A stretch of 64,000 nt of DNA, from contig OZ023273.1 of assembly GCA_964007475.1 (NCBI GenBank), positions 137,489,308 through 137,553,307 on the forward strand. Reading direction: 5' to 3'. Made by a program: the position numbers and the translations under genes. A model generated the notes under the pieces. It was not told the DNA's origin. It saw only the letters and a program-made list of their open reading frames with translations, and made no database searches. Source of the DNA: Hybos culiciformis (Eukaryota; Arthropoda; Insecta; Diptera; Hybotidae). Numbering within the stretch: position 1 is the stretch's first letter; each line of letters begins with the position of its first letter. This document shows, piece by piece, positions 10,107 through 21,261 of this stretch.

Positions 10107-10743
10107 CAGGCATACCTCGTTTAGCGCTCATGATGCGTTCCTGAAAATTGCTAAAAATTGAGCGTTAACAGAAACAGCGTTAAAAGAGGTGGTATTTACA
10201 GTAAAATATGGGGTTACGTTCCTAACCAATTTTTTTTTGGTACTTTGAAGTCAAAAATAAAAAAATTGTGTTTTGTTTTGAAAATTTTTTTTAATTCATT
10301 TATACTTTTTTTTGAAAATTAGAAACTGTCGATCACCGTTCTCAATTCACCTAATAACATTCATTTTCATCTCCAACGTCAAGCTTTTTCTAGATTGTTT
10401 AGCAACATGTGTGTTTGGCTCACCCGTTCTTTTCTAGGACATATTTTTTTTATAAGCAATTGATTTTTTTTTATTTAATGAATTTCATTTATTTCATCAA
10501 AATTACTGAGGTCTCTATCAAACCATGTCACTATTTCGAAAGAACAATTAATACAATATTTCATATTAGGATTCCCTAAATTATAATTGTTTTTGAAATT
10601 TTGAAAAAGAGGGATTCCAACAATTATAAATATGAAATTAGAAAAATAAAACGTTTTAAAAAATGCTTTAATGCAAAAAAAAATCAAAAGAGCGCTATAG
10701 CGAAACAGCGCTAAAAGAGGTAGCGTTAATCGAGGTATGCCTG
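10107..10743. mobile_element. Non-autonomous Tigger/pogo-like (Tc1/mariner superfamily) DNA transposon, 637 bp
   Basis: The ends are inverted repeats. The left starts CAGGCATACCTCG and the right ends CGAGGTATGCCTG, a perfect 13 bp, with 20 of 22 bases matching if extended to AGCGCT. The element is flanked by TA at 10105-10106 and 10744-10745, the Tc1/mariner target duplication. The terminus CAGGCATACCTCG is, from memory, the same as that of Tigger elements of the pogo family. A subterminal word, GAAACAGCG(T/C)TAAAAGAGGT, occurs in the same orientation at 10171-10190 and 10702-10721. The interior encodes no DDE/D transposase. A 105-residue minus-strand frame (10475-10792) begins outside the right terminus and reads through it, so it is not a real gene. 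A more complex, less A/T-rich patch at about 10320-10440 may be relic sequence from a parent element. Mobilisation would need a transposase in trans. Confidence 0.85.
10171..10721. repeat. Subterminal 20-bp direct repeat of the Tigger-like element
   Basis: Copies lie at 10171-10190 and 10702-10721 and differ at one position (T or C). Both contain AGCG and AAAAGAGG. Because they are direct while the termini are inverted, they sit asymmetrically relative to the two ends. They may be accessory transposase-binding sites. Confidence 0.6.
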
Positions 10744-10745
10744 TA

Positions 10746-13700
10746 TATAACAAGATAAATGAACACTTCACTTCATATGAAATTTTCCCCATACACTTTT
10801 TCAGATTCGCAAATTAAATAAGAACTTCTTGAAGTCGCCCAGCCCTATTTGACAACATATCGATTATTAATATTATTGTATAATAATATTATATATAATA
10901 TGTAGTAATATATAGGTACTTAATATTATATAGTTACTGTAGTTACTGATATTTTTTAACTTTTTTTAAGTTTGTTGAGGATTGAGTAAGTAGAGGATGA
11001 TTAAAAATGAAAAATCAATTTGAGTTATCTTCAATTTTATTTCCATCTTTTGATTATCATACATTTTTATCTGATCTAATTCTCAATAAATATTTTTATT
11101 ATTATCAAGTTGAATCGTTATAATATAATTAAATTCAAGAATCTTTTTATTAAAATTATTATGCAAATGTTTTCATTAAAACCTTGAAACTTTTCTTCAA
11201 ACTATTTTTAACTTTTCCAATAAAAACTCTTTTATAAATGAAAATGTTTTTAACTACATATTTTATATTGATAAACTTGAAAATAAATAAATATTTACAT
11301 TCTGAGCAAATATTTTAGGTATTTCCTAATCAAATTCTTCATACGCAAGCCAACCATGTAATTAGTTTGAGCAAAATATAATTTGACAATTTTAAGGACA
11401 TATACGAAATTGATGATACTGGAAAAATATCCTTTTTTTTTATAAAAAATCATAAGATTTTTTTTGTGCTGTTGCTGTTGATGTAAATAAACTCTGTTTC
11501 TGTTCATTTAAATATAAATATCCTTTTAAATATAATTATGTACATACATAAGATATAAAGTGTAAATATTTCTACAACGTACATACACAGTATGTATAAT
11601 TTTATTAAGATTCTCTATTCTAAAGAAATTGTTGTAATATGTATTTTATTTTTATTTTATGACATTACATCTCAAAATTATTGCCAAAAGCATGTTGATT
11701 TTATTTAACTGCAGAAAATATTATTTACTCCAACAATTGTATAAATTATTTTAATATATGGTTAAGCATTACCAATGTAAGTAAAAATATTGTATATTTA
11801 TTGGTCACATATGTGTTATGTTGTCTTTATATAATATAATGTTCCTCTATTTGTCCAGAACCTCAAAGATTTAAGATTTAAGGATTTGTCTCTGGTAATT
11901 GTTAAAAACATATGTTTTGTCGTTCATTTCATCCGCTCAATTGAACGATTTAATGTTTTAGTTCTTTTTTAATCTATGTTTTGTTTACTTAAAACATCGA
12001 GAAAGCTTGTTTAAATTTTTTTTTTATCTTTTTTGTTACATCAATTATTACCAAGATAAGTAAAATTGAAAACTAAAATTAGTATGATTAAATAATTTGT
12101 CAAAAGGTTGCTTATAGTCTATCAATATTATTTTGCTTTTACAGAAGAAATTTGTGTATATATATAATACTAAGTTTGTAATATACAAAATTTTTTTAAT
12201 TTTTTTAAACATTTCCTGTTAACAATGTATTTCCTTAGAGATAGTATAATGAATCGAAGAATCATTAAGTTCGATACAAATGTGACTGAAAGGTGTTTCC
12301 TCAGTCTGTGTTTTCCAGACTTTTTTTTTTCTCATTATTATTCTGATTTATGTGTTTTTTTTTTTAATAATAATTTCTGATTTATAATCAAAGACAAATC
12401 AAGAGCATAAACAAAAGAAGAATATGAACATTAAAAATAAAAAACATAAAAAAAAAAAATATTATTTTACAAATTTTGAAAGATGCTTGAGCAATAAATA
12501 ATGAATTAAAATGCCCAAAGACATTTATTTCTGTGTACGTTTATTAATTTAACTTTAATTCTTGTATATGAAAAACAAAAAAAAGATCCCTAGACACATT
12601 ACTGAATCGAACAAAAAAAAAAAAGGAGACGAAAAAAGTAATAATTGTAAATATTGATTTGTTTTCATAATTTATATGATGCTTTCCCAACTTAAAAATA
12701 GATATTTTTAATAGAAAATTTTTTATTTTATTTTAGGTGAAATGAGGTTTTTTTAATTTTTTTTTCATTCAACTCAGGTTCTCTTACTTTGAAATTTTCT
12801 CATTGGTATTTATTTTTATATTTTCCAGGCTTCATTAAATTTTCTGTCATCAGGGTATTTAATAATTTTTTTTCGTATTAATTATAACTCAAATCATCAA
12901 ATCAATTTTAATAAAATAATCACTTCACTATAGATTCTTAATTTTTTTTTTTTCGGTTTAAATTAAGCTAAAAATTGTAGAAAATTATGGAAATCCTTTA
13001 TAATTTCATATGGAACACAAATAAGGATCTCATATATCATGTTACTAGGATTTTTTCAAACACACAATTCTATTGAAAAAAAAATAGAAATTGGTTAAAA
13101 AAATATTTAGAATAAGATTTAGAATACGATTACTAGAATAAGATTTAATAAATTAATTTTTATTAACCGTCATATATTATTTAAATTCATTCAATAATTT
13201 TGTATTTTTAGACATTATGTCGGTTCGATTAACAACCAATCAATCGCCTTGCGTTCTAAACACAGGTGTTTACACTTATGATATACCCTTATGTACCCTA
13301 TGATATAAAACAGAGATGTTTACGCTTGTAAAGTTGGAAAAGTTTCGAACAAAAAAATTAAATTATAATGTTGGCATAAAAATAAAATTAAATTATAATG
13401 TAAACAATAAAAATAAAATTTCAGAAAATGGGATTTTAAATTTTTTTAAAATATTTATTATTTAAATATTAAAAACATTTTTGAAAATCATAACTGACAG
13501 TTTCTTCTAATTGGAAAATCCAACTTCCAATCACAGCAATTTTTACATAATATATCCTAGTTGAACCGGATAACGATCATACGAAGTGTTATAATTCTTT
13601 TTGTATCTTTTGATAGAAGCACATATCAGAAAAACTTTCAGATTATTACTTTAATTAGTGTTTTCTCAAACAAGTCCATTATAATAAACTTTGATTATTA

Positions 13701-16700
13701 AAAAGAGCGCTACTGAACTCAATATGATAATAATAAAATAATAATAATAATAATATAGTTACAGACTTTGTTATATTAACCGTTTATTTGTATACTTTAA
13801 TATTATCTAAACTTAATTGAAAACTTAATTATGAAAATTAAGAAAAAAAAAAACCGAAAAAAAAATATATTTTGCCACCCAGTAAAACATTTTTAGGTTT
13901 GTTTGATGTAGTAAAAACAAAATAAAAATTATGTAACAAATATCTATCTCAAAACCATTATGCGAGAAATATTTCGGGCTTATTGCCATTTTTTCCACAA
14001 TTTTTGTTTTGTTATAACTTATGGGTGAATAAAGTTCTTTTAGCCGTAGCAGAGCCGATGAGAAAATTATTCATTGAAGCATTCAATTGTAAGTAATAAT
14101 CTCCAGGAATCTGTAAAATTTATAAAATAACAAAAAAAAAAAAAAACAAAAGATTCAGTGAAATATTTTCGCTTTCCGCTGAAATTGTTGATAATTTAAA
14201 TTTTCTTTTTTTTTATATAATATATTTTTCAAAGAAAAAGATAAACTTTTGTATTCGCATTTTTGTTTTTAATATTATGATGATACAGCTTATATTTTAT
14301 TGTTAAATGAAATAAAAATTTTATATGATTGAATTGTCAAAATTATCTAAATAATCTTTCTGGTCTCGATGATAATGCAAATATTTTACAAACATTCTTT
14401 TTTTTAATTGATCATTAAGTAATTAAGTAATAAAATATTCACTTGAGTTTATGAAATTCCTGAAGCAAAGTTTCCTTTGGATATATAGTGCCCTATATTT
14501 AAAAAAAACAACTAAACTCTGTTATTTCTTTTTTCATAATGAAAACTATTACCTGAATTCCAAGGAAGAAAAAAAAAAAATTCATCAAAACAAAAAAAAA
14601 TAAAGTCTTTGCTAAGTTTAAAAAAAAAAAGTGTGTCCTTGACTGAATTTGTAAATTAAAATTTTCCAAGAACTTTTTATTATAATTTTTTTTATCTTCC
14701 AAATCCAAAAACATAAATAATTAATGCCTTTAAGTTTTGATGCCAAAATGTTAAATTTGATTAAGGTTTTTTACTGTATTTGAGTGGATAAATTAGTATT
14801 ACGCCCTAACGATTCGAATTGAACAGAAAATTAGGCATTTAGAGAATTCATTTTTTGGTAATTTATAATATTATAATAGTCCCATACCTAAACTAACTTA
14901 TTGTTTTACATATTTGAAATTATTAAAATACTATACATGAGAATCTTGAAATTTTACTAAGCTACAAGAGTTATTCGGCTGAGTGAATAGAATCGATATT
15001 CCAACTTTTCTGGATTCTTATGATAAGAATTATATTTATTATACTAATATTTATAATCTTTTAAAAACATACAATATCCTTATAGCAATCATAAAGGTTT
15101 TATCAAAAATATAATTATACTAAATAAAAATATGGTATAAAGTCTACATTTAGTTCATATTCTTTTTTTTCTGTTTTTAATCTTAGAAAAAAAATTAAAT
15201 ATTTTTTTTTTTTTGCTACAAAGTGAGAAACCTAGACAATTAAGTTAATTATATAATCATTGAGACGTATTGACCAATTTTTTCCCATCTTTAAAAAGAC
15301 AAAATGTCTGGGTATATCATCAGATTATTTAAAGTTATTAGAATAGTATTTTTATTTTACTTCTTTTTTTTTAGATTTATGATCTTTAGGTAAAAAATAT
15401 ATAAAATAATTTATGTATAGATTATCCCTGGCGAAAAGCTATTTTATTTTCATATAAATTAAATTTAAAAGCTTTGAATGGCTGAATCAGAAATTCTCTT
15501 TTTTATGATTCTGATATCATTTCGAAAGTAAAAATGCTGATAAATTTCAAGCATGCGTTGTTATAATAAAATTTGAAAGCTTTGTCATACCAAAAATATA
15601 ATATTGAAATAATAAAATGTTCAATGAGATATCAGTTGATGATATTCTGTTATTATGGAAGGATCTCTGTGACTAAATTATAATTTTAACTATTTACCAT
15701 ATTTAAGAAATTTTTATGATTTATCTAAAATAATTGATGTTGATTTAACTGTTAACATTTAATAATTTTGATTATTAAAATATAACTATATCCTTTAAAA
15801 TAGGGCTTAAAATTGTTTGTACAAAATCTTCTATTAATTATATTTCCGTCGTACTGAAATTGTTAACACTAATGTAGCAATAAACTAAAATGATAATGAT
15901 TTAATATTTTCGAACGATTTTCCAAAAAATTACATAAAATTGAGATTCAGATGCCTAAATTCACGTATGATATAGAATTTTAATTTTTCAAAATAACTCT
16001 GATTACCAATACATAGTTCTAAATTGGCAAAATAGAACAAGCATAATAACTTTTGAAATTTATAAAGTTTATTTGATTTTAAAATACAATTTAATAGTAT
16101 TCGTTAATTAAAAGCTATTCACAATCTTAATTCAAATACGTATATATTAATATGTATAGATACTCTTTTATTGTTATGCAAATGTAATAAGCCATTTAGA
16201 AAAACTTGAAGTTTAAATTTATCTACTACTACGAATTTTATTTGCATTTATTATTTTTCCCAATATCAGATTATTGACTAATATCGTTGATATTTATTAT
16301 ATGTACTCAACTTTTTCTTAATATCATTTATTAATATTCAATTATGAAAGATGTTTAGAAAACCAATTTCTAATCTTATTCAAAGTGCTTTCATTTTATA
16401 TATAGATGTTTCAATCGTATTTTAATTTTAATTGAGTTTCAAATTTTACGTATAATATTTTTCAAACGCTTTTAACACTCTATTATAATTGAATAAAATA
16501 AGAATAACATAAATTTAAAATACTTTATTTCATTAAGAAAAATGTTAAATTTCTTACAGAGGTAAAATATTGTGCTGTTATTAATCAAATTTTCTTATTT
16601 AATACCTATCTAGGGAAACTTTAGACTCGTTTAAAACTTTTTCAAATAATTTTCAATAAAACTTTCACATAATTTAGTGCATTTTTCACTATATTTATAT

Positions 16701-17530
16701 ACATATATAAATATATAAAGTATGAAGTTCGAACAAATTTAATGCATTTATTTATATTCAAATTGAAATCGATATTGTATTTTAATTATATGGTACAGCA
16801 AATAATAAAAATAGTAATCTTAAATGGTTATAGTGCAGGTAAATTTAAATAGTCTGGGAAAAAAAATTATAAGCTGCGTGTATCCTACAAATTAAAAGGG
16901 CTCTAATTATTTTTTTTTGTACATTTTTGTAAATAACTTTCAAGTGTAAAATGTGTTTCTTCCTTCTTTTAACAATAACAATATTAAACGAAGAATCACA
17001 TTACGAATAGAACATTTTTTTCGTGTACAAAAAATATGTTCATGTCACCCTTCTACAGATGTGAACACTTTTTGTCTAAGCAGAGGTATTTTTTAATAAA
17101 TTTGATTAAACTAAATTATCTCATAAAATATTTTAAGATAAATAAATTTCATCTCATTTTCATGAAAGAATAGTTTAGAAGCATAGGAAAACATTTAGCA
17201 ATAAAGTTTTCTTTATTCATAAATAACGTGCACAAATCCATCAAAAAAGTTAGAATTATTACAAAAAAAAAAAAAATTCTACAACATTTCTGTGAAAAAT
17301 TCACACACAATTCTTCAGGAAATTAAATTGCTTTATAATGACTTTAAAGATCCTGCTTTTGTTGTTACTGTTTAATAGTTATATTAAAAGTACATTAATC
17401 TTTAGTTTGATTCATCTAGTTTGATTTTAATTTTCATGTCGATATTAAATACTTTTAATCTTTTTATTTTTATTTTGTTTTATTTTAATATACTTTCATT
17501 TTTGGTTCTCTTTTACATTTGTCTATTTTA
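10746..17530. other. Gene-free AT-rich DNA
   Basis: No gene is supported. Frames at 11295-11507 and 14499-14714 are short and built on homopolymers. The stretch holds a 9-bp AT-only hairpin (AATATTATT at 10869-10877, AATAATATT at 10882-10890), an (AAT)n run near 13733-13755, and a patch at 13211-13340. That patch contains GACATTATGTCGG and an imperfect repeat of CAGGTGTTTACACTT (13263-13277) / CAGAGATGTTTACGCTTG (13311-13328). Confidence 0.6.
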
Positions 17531-17775
17531 GTTTCAGTCTCAGAGTCTCAGAGTCTCAATCTAAATCTCAATCTCATTCCCAACCTCAGTTTTAATCTGA
17601 GTTTAAGTGTCATTCGTAATCTCTTCCTGTATTTATCTTTTTCTTTTCATATTTTTATCTTTATATCTTTATTTTAAAGCTATTTCTCAATATAGATCTA
17701 TATTTATCCCTATTCATATATTTATCTTTACCTTTATTTATTCCCTATCTGTATCTATTTGCCTTTCTAGAATTC
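17531..17775 (+). repeat. Degenerate pyrimidine-rich simple repeat (TCTCAG / TATCTTT)
   Basis: The left part is built from TCAGTCTCAGAG-like units grading into AATCTCAATCTC. The right part grades into TATTTATCTTT units. The T+C strand bias over roughly 240 bp and the gradual unit drift suggest an old microsatellite. No gene is associated. Confidence 0.6.
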
Positions 17776-17843
17776 AGGGCTGTTAATTCTGGCCATAATA
17801 TATTTGATCTTTAATTATTATGTGGAACCTTAATCCGGTTTTA

Positions 17844-18851
17844 CACTCAAAGAAATAATGCAATCAAAACAACAAAAAATTGCTTCAATTTAAAGTGAGA
17901 TTTCTTCGCTTTGTCCCTACAGAGAATTATTCGATTTGAAAACAAATGGTAGTTCATTTCAAAATCGAAAGCACAAATTAGCAAGTATCTTTCGAAATGA
18001 AAACAAAATAATGCAAGTAAAACCAAAATAAAGTTTATTACTCCAAAACCAAAAACCTTTCAAATTCATCAGCAAAAACACCACAAATACAAAAAAAAAA
18101 ATTGCTAGACCTCATTTTTATTTTTTTAATTATTTATTTTTTTTATTTTTTTATTAATTTTTTATTTATTTTATTTAACTTTTTTTTTTTATTAATTTTA
18201 TTTTTTTTTATTTTATTTAATTTTTTTTATTTATTAAATTTTTTTATTTATTTTTTAAATTTTTTTATTTTTCTTTTTTTTTTTAAATTTTTTTGTTTAT
18301 TGAATTTTTTTATTTATTTTTTTTTTTATTTTTTTTTTATATTTTTTTTGTTTTTAAAATTTTTTTTAATCATTTTTTTTATGCCCGCTTGTAGCTTCGA
18401 ACCACTGTCCTAAACATTGTAATCCACCAACTCTGCCACTGAGCTATGAACTGAATTTACGACGATGTGTAAAATGGAAAATATAATAAAATGATTGAAA
18501 ATAAAACAGGACTTACTTCATTTCAATCTAAAGTTATTCATTTTATTTTATTGCAACTAAAAACATTAATTTGAAGAACATAGTTTCATTAATGCAAGGT
18601 AAAATAAAAGCAATTGCAATTCAAATGAAGTAATAATTTTTGTTTTGAAAGAAAATATTTGAAGTCCTAAAATAAGGACAGGTTTTCAGTCTTAAAATTG
18701 TCTGTAAAGTTGGTATTTCATTTTGGAACTTCATTCAGGATGTCTTCAAATAAAACAACAGATTTTGACTTCAAAAGTATCAATTACGGACAAAAATTGA
18801 AATGAAGTACAATAATTGCTTTCGATTTTGATTGCATTTTTTTTTTGAGTG
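17844..18851. mobile_element. TA-flanked terminal-inverted-repeat element, 1008 bp including a nested insertion
   Basis: The left end reads CACTCAAAGAAATAATGC. The right end, reverse-complemented, reads CACTCAAAAAAAAAATGC and both continue AATCAAAA, so the ends match over about 26 bp except for the A/G-rich spacer. TA flanks both sides (17842-17843 and 18852-18853). Subterminal words recur in both orientations: ACTTCATTTCAA at 18515-18526 and its complement at 18797-18808, with related TTTCAAAATCGAAAGC near 17957. No transposase frame is present, so it is a MITE-like, non-autonomous element. The superfamily is uncertain: TA duplication fits Tc1/mariner, but I do not recognise the terminus. 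A SINE-like sequence occupies about a third of it. Confidence 0.72.
18115..18450 (-). mobile_element. tRNA-derived SINE-like sequence with very long A-rich tail
   Basis: Read on the minus strand, 18450-18381 resembles a tRNA. The A box is TAGCTCAGTGG (18446-18436). The B box, GGTTCGAAGC, is at 18403-18394, 32 nt after it. The D arm pairs (GCTC/GAGT) and the T arm pairs over 4 bp (GTGG/CTAC). The acceptor stem does not pair and the anticodon arm is not clean, so this is not a working tRNA. It is followed by about 265 nt of nearly pure A with interspersed T (T-rich on the plus strand, 18115-18380). That is the arrangement of a SINE, transcribed by RNA polymerase III from the internal boxes. It sits inside the 17844-18851 element. 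No clear target-site duplication was found, so a lone tRNA pseudogene beside a simple repeat is the alternative. Confidence 0.55.
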
Positions 18852-18853
18852 TA

Positions 18854-20460
18854 GCCATTCAGCTAATACAATATTTTATTAAAAAAGATTGATTGACATG
18901 TTTAATAAATTTTGGTTGTAGTAATGTATACATTGTACATATAGGTACAGTAAGGTTACATATAGCGTATCTATTTATTCCAGACAATTAATTTGTGGGT
19001 ATTCAAAACATAATTAAAAATTCCCATCAATAATGTGTCAAAAAATATTTAATTAAGAATATTTATATTTTATATCTATTTAAGATATATTTGTATCATT
19101 TAAAATTTCAGGTTTAAGCAAACATAATGATAAAATGATAAACTTTCAAAGATAATTTTAAAGGTGAATTTTTCATAATAAAGCTTCCTTTAACTTTTAT
19201 ATAAAAAGTACTATACTTTTATCAAATCACTTAAAAACAAACAAAAAAAAAAAAAAATTATGTGTAATATGTTTTATTACTATTATTTTTTTCTTTGCTA
19301 AAAAGGAAAATTTTACCAATCACTTTAAAACTTTCAAACTCAAGAAGGATGACAATACATATCATTGATAAATTTTCGATATAATTTTTATCTTTTGGAA
19401 AATCTTCTGAAAATTTGGCTTTAAAAATTTGAAAAATTATTCAATTTTTCTGGAACTTCTGTTCTCAACTATATATAATATTGTCATATAAAATTCTGTA
19501 CTTATGGAGTTCGCAAAAGGCATTATACTACGGTAGGAGTTTTGTTGATTGTGACTACGAGAAAAATGTCTAATCCAATTGTTTAAAAATAAAAATGTTT
19601 TCAAATATTTCTCTTTTCTCAGTCGACTTTGTCTTTCGATTAGTTGAAATATTTCATAAATGCTAAAACTTAATCACGTAGTTTTTTATATATAAAAATA
19701 TGACGTCATATTGGCTCATATATTAAATATTTCAATAATGGTCTCGTTCTTAGAAATGTAAAAAAAAAATATATATAATTATGTAGGTTTAAAATTAAAG
19801 AACATTTTTTTGGCAGTTTATTAATAATTTTACTGGCGCAATTTGAAGAAAATCTTTTTCCAGGAAAAAAATAACGTACCAGTAACAAAAGTTTTACCTT
19901 TTTAATCGTCTATCGAACGTGACCATTTCCCTGATTTGATGGATTTATATTAGATTTTTTAGTAATATTTCGAAAAACGTTGTTGGTTGTTGTTATTTTA
20001 CAAAATGGTCCTTTTTAACTTAATCAAAAAGACAATTTCCACAATATATTTTTTTTTTTTATTTTGTTAGATAGAAAAATTTATATTTTCAGATTATATG
20101 TGGGTGACAACGTAAAAGATGAATGTTTATTTTAGCAATTTAGTCAAAAATTTCATTATTTAACACTCAGAAAGAAGTTTGTAATTAAAATATGGCTGAC
20201 TGAGAGCATAATAATAATTTGTGGATATAATATCTCGAAAACTGGTATTGGAGATTTGGGTAGGATCCTATGGCTGTGGTTGTTAAAAACAAAAATAAAG
20301 AATCTTCTATATTTAAATATTTTTAACGGAAGAAAGGATCTTTGCTCCCATTAAATTATCCTACATTTATATATAAAATTTGACAATCCTTTCCATATGA
20401 AAAAGACATTACCAATATTTGCGGAGATACATTTAAAACACTGAATATTTTGGAACTTCC
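18854..20460. other. Gene-free AT-rich DNA
   Basis: No supportable gene. A 60-codon frame on the minus strand at 19706-19888 has no motif. Slightly more complex patches lie at about 19500-19570 and 20190-20300, without recognisable coding content. Confidence 0.55.
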
Positions 20461-20468
20461 CATACTAC

Positions 20469-21261
20469 TAGGGTTACCAGATTTTCCCCACTACAAATCG
20501 GGTCAAAAAGTATTTTTTTACAAAATTAATAAAATTTATTAAACAAATATTTTATTTAATATAAATATAAAAAAAGGATCATTATTACTTCAACAAGGTC
20601 AAGTATATACGTAATTAAATAATATCTTAAAATTAATAACACAAATTAGGAACAAAAAATATAAATATTCATTTCATTTACTTGCCGAAACAACTTCAGA
20701 TTTGTGTTTCTGACTTTGTATGTGATTTTTAATGTCGGATAAACCATGACTTGTACTAAAACTTGAATTGCAATGTCTACAATACGCTTCCGTATCAATT
20801 TTGCCTTTTTTTATAAAAGGAAATTCTGTAGTACATTTTTCTAGAAATTTCTCTTTGGCATGCTTGAACTTGAAGGTATAAAATAAATCTAATAATATAT
20901 AAAATGAAATTAGTAAACCAAATTTTATAAATAAAAGATACTAACAAAAATTGGTACCAGCCAAATTCCAGCCAACTCTTGCAGCTAAATAAACAAACAA
21001 AAATGTATAAATAAACAAATACTACCCTGCAATATCTTTATAGGCTGGATTGATATAATGTAGGATCGAGAATTAGAAAAATGAAAGGAAAGCATAACAT
21101 AACCTGAACAAAGTGGCACATTTTTTATAAGTTTATTAATTTTTTTTGGTCAAAAATGTTAAACCGGGACAATTGAGCGTCCAGAGAACCTTTTTCGAGA
21201 CGTCATGAAATGATATGAAAACCGGGACAATCCCGCAAAACCGGGACGTCTGGCAACCCTA
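20469..21261. mobile_element. hAT-superfamily deletion derivative, 793 bp
   Basis: The left end is TAGGGTTACCAG and the right end CTGGCAACCCTA, matching at 11 of 12 positions as inverted repeats. The exact 8-bp direct duplication CATACTAC flanks the element (20461-20468 and 21262-21269). Eight-bp duplications and (C/T)AGGG termini are the hAT signature. CCGGGAC occurs three times at the right end (21164-21170, 21222-21228, 21241-21247), probably as subterminal transposase sites; the left end has no comparable cluster. The interior keeps a piece of transposase-like frame on the minus strand. Autonomous hAT elements are several kilobases long, so this is a non-autonomous derivative. The intact duplication shows it has not been excised. 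Confidence 0.9.
20674..20880 (-). pseudogene. Remnant of hAT transposase N-terminus with BED-like zinc finger
   Basis: The minus strand has an open frame from about 20940, preceded by an in-frame TAG, to a TGA at 20674-20676. The recognisable part, from 20880, encodes about 68 residues. They contain FKHAKEKFLEKCTTEFPFI and then a C-x2-C-x15-H-x5-H finger (AYCRHCNSSFSTSH, followed by DIKNHIQSQKHK). From memory this closely resembles the N-terminal DNA-binding finger of insect hAT/ZBED-like transposases. The dimerisation and RNase-H-like catalytic domains are absent. No ATG lies in this frame upstream of the finger. TTTTTGTTAG just before the open region could be a splice acceptor, so this might have been an internal exon. 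If expressed, a finger-only peptide might bind the ends without cutting; that is speculation. Confidence 0.78.

Noticed and set aside
10475..10792. 105-codon minus-strand frame
   Set aside because: It crosses the right end of the Tigger-like element and translates terminal-repeat sequence; no DDE or HTH motif.
18102..18413. 103-codon frame rich in F, L and I
   Set aside because: It is translation of the T-rich SINE-like tail, not a membrane protein.
18381..18450. Functional tRNA gene
   Set aside because: A and B boxes are present, but the acceptor stem does not pair and the anticodon arm is disrupted; a SINE head or pseudogene fits better.
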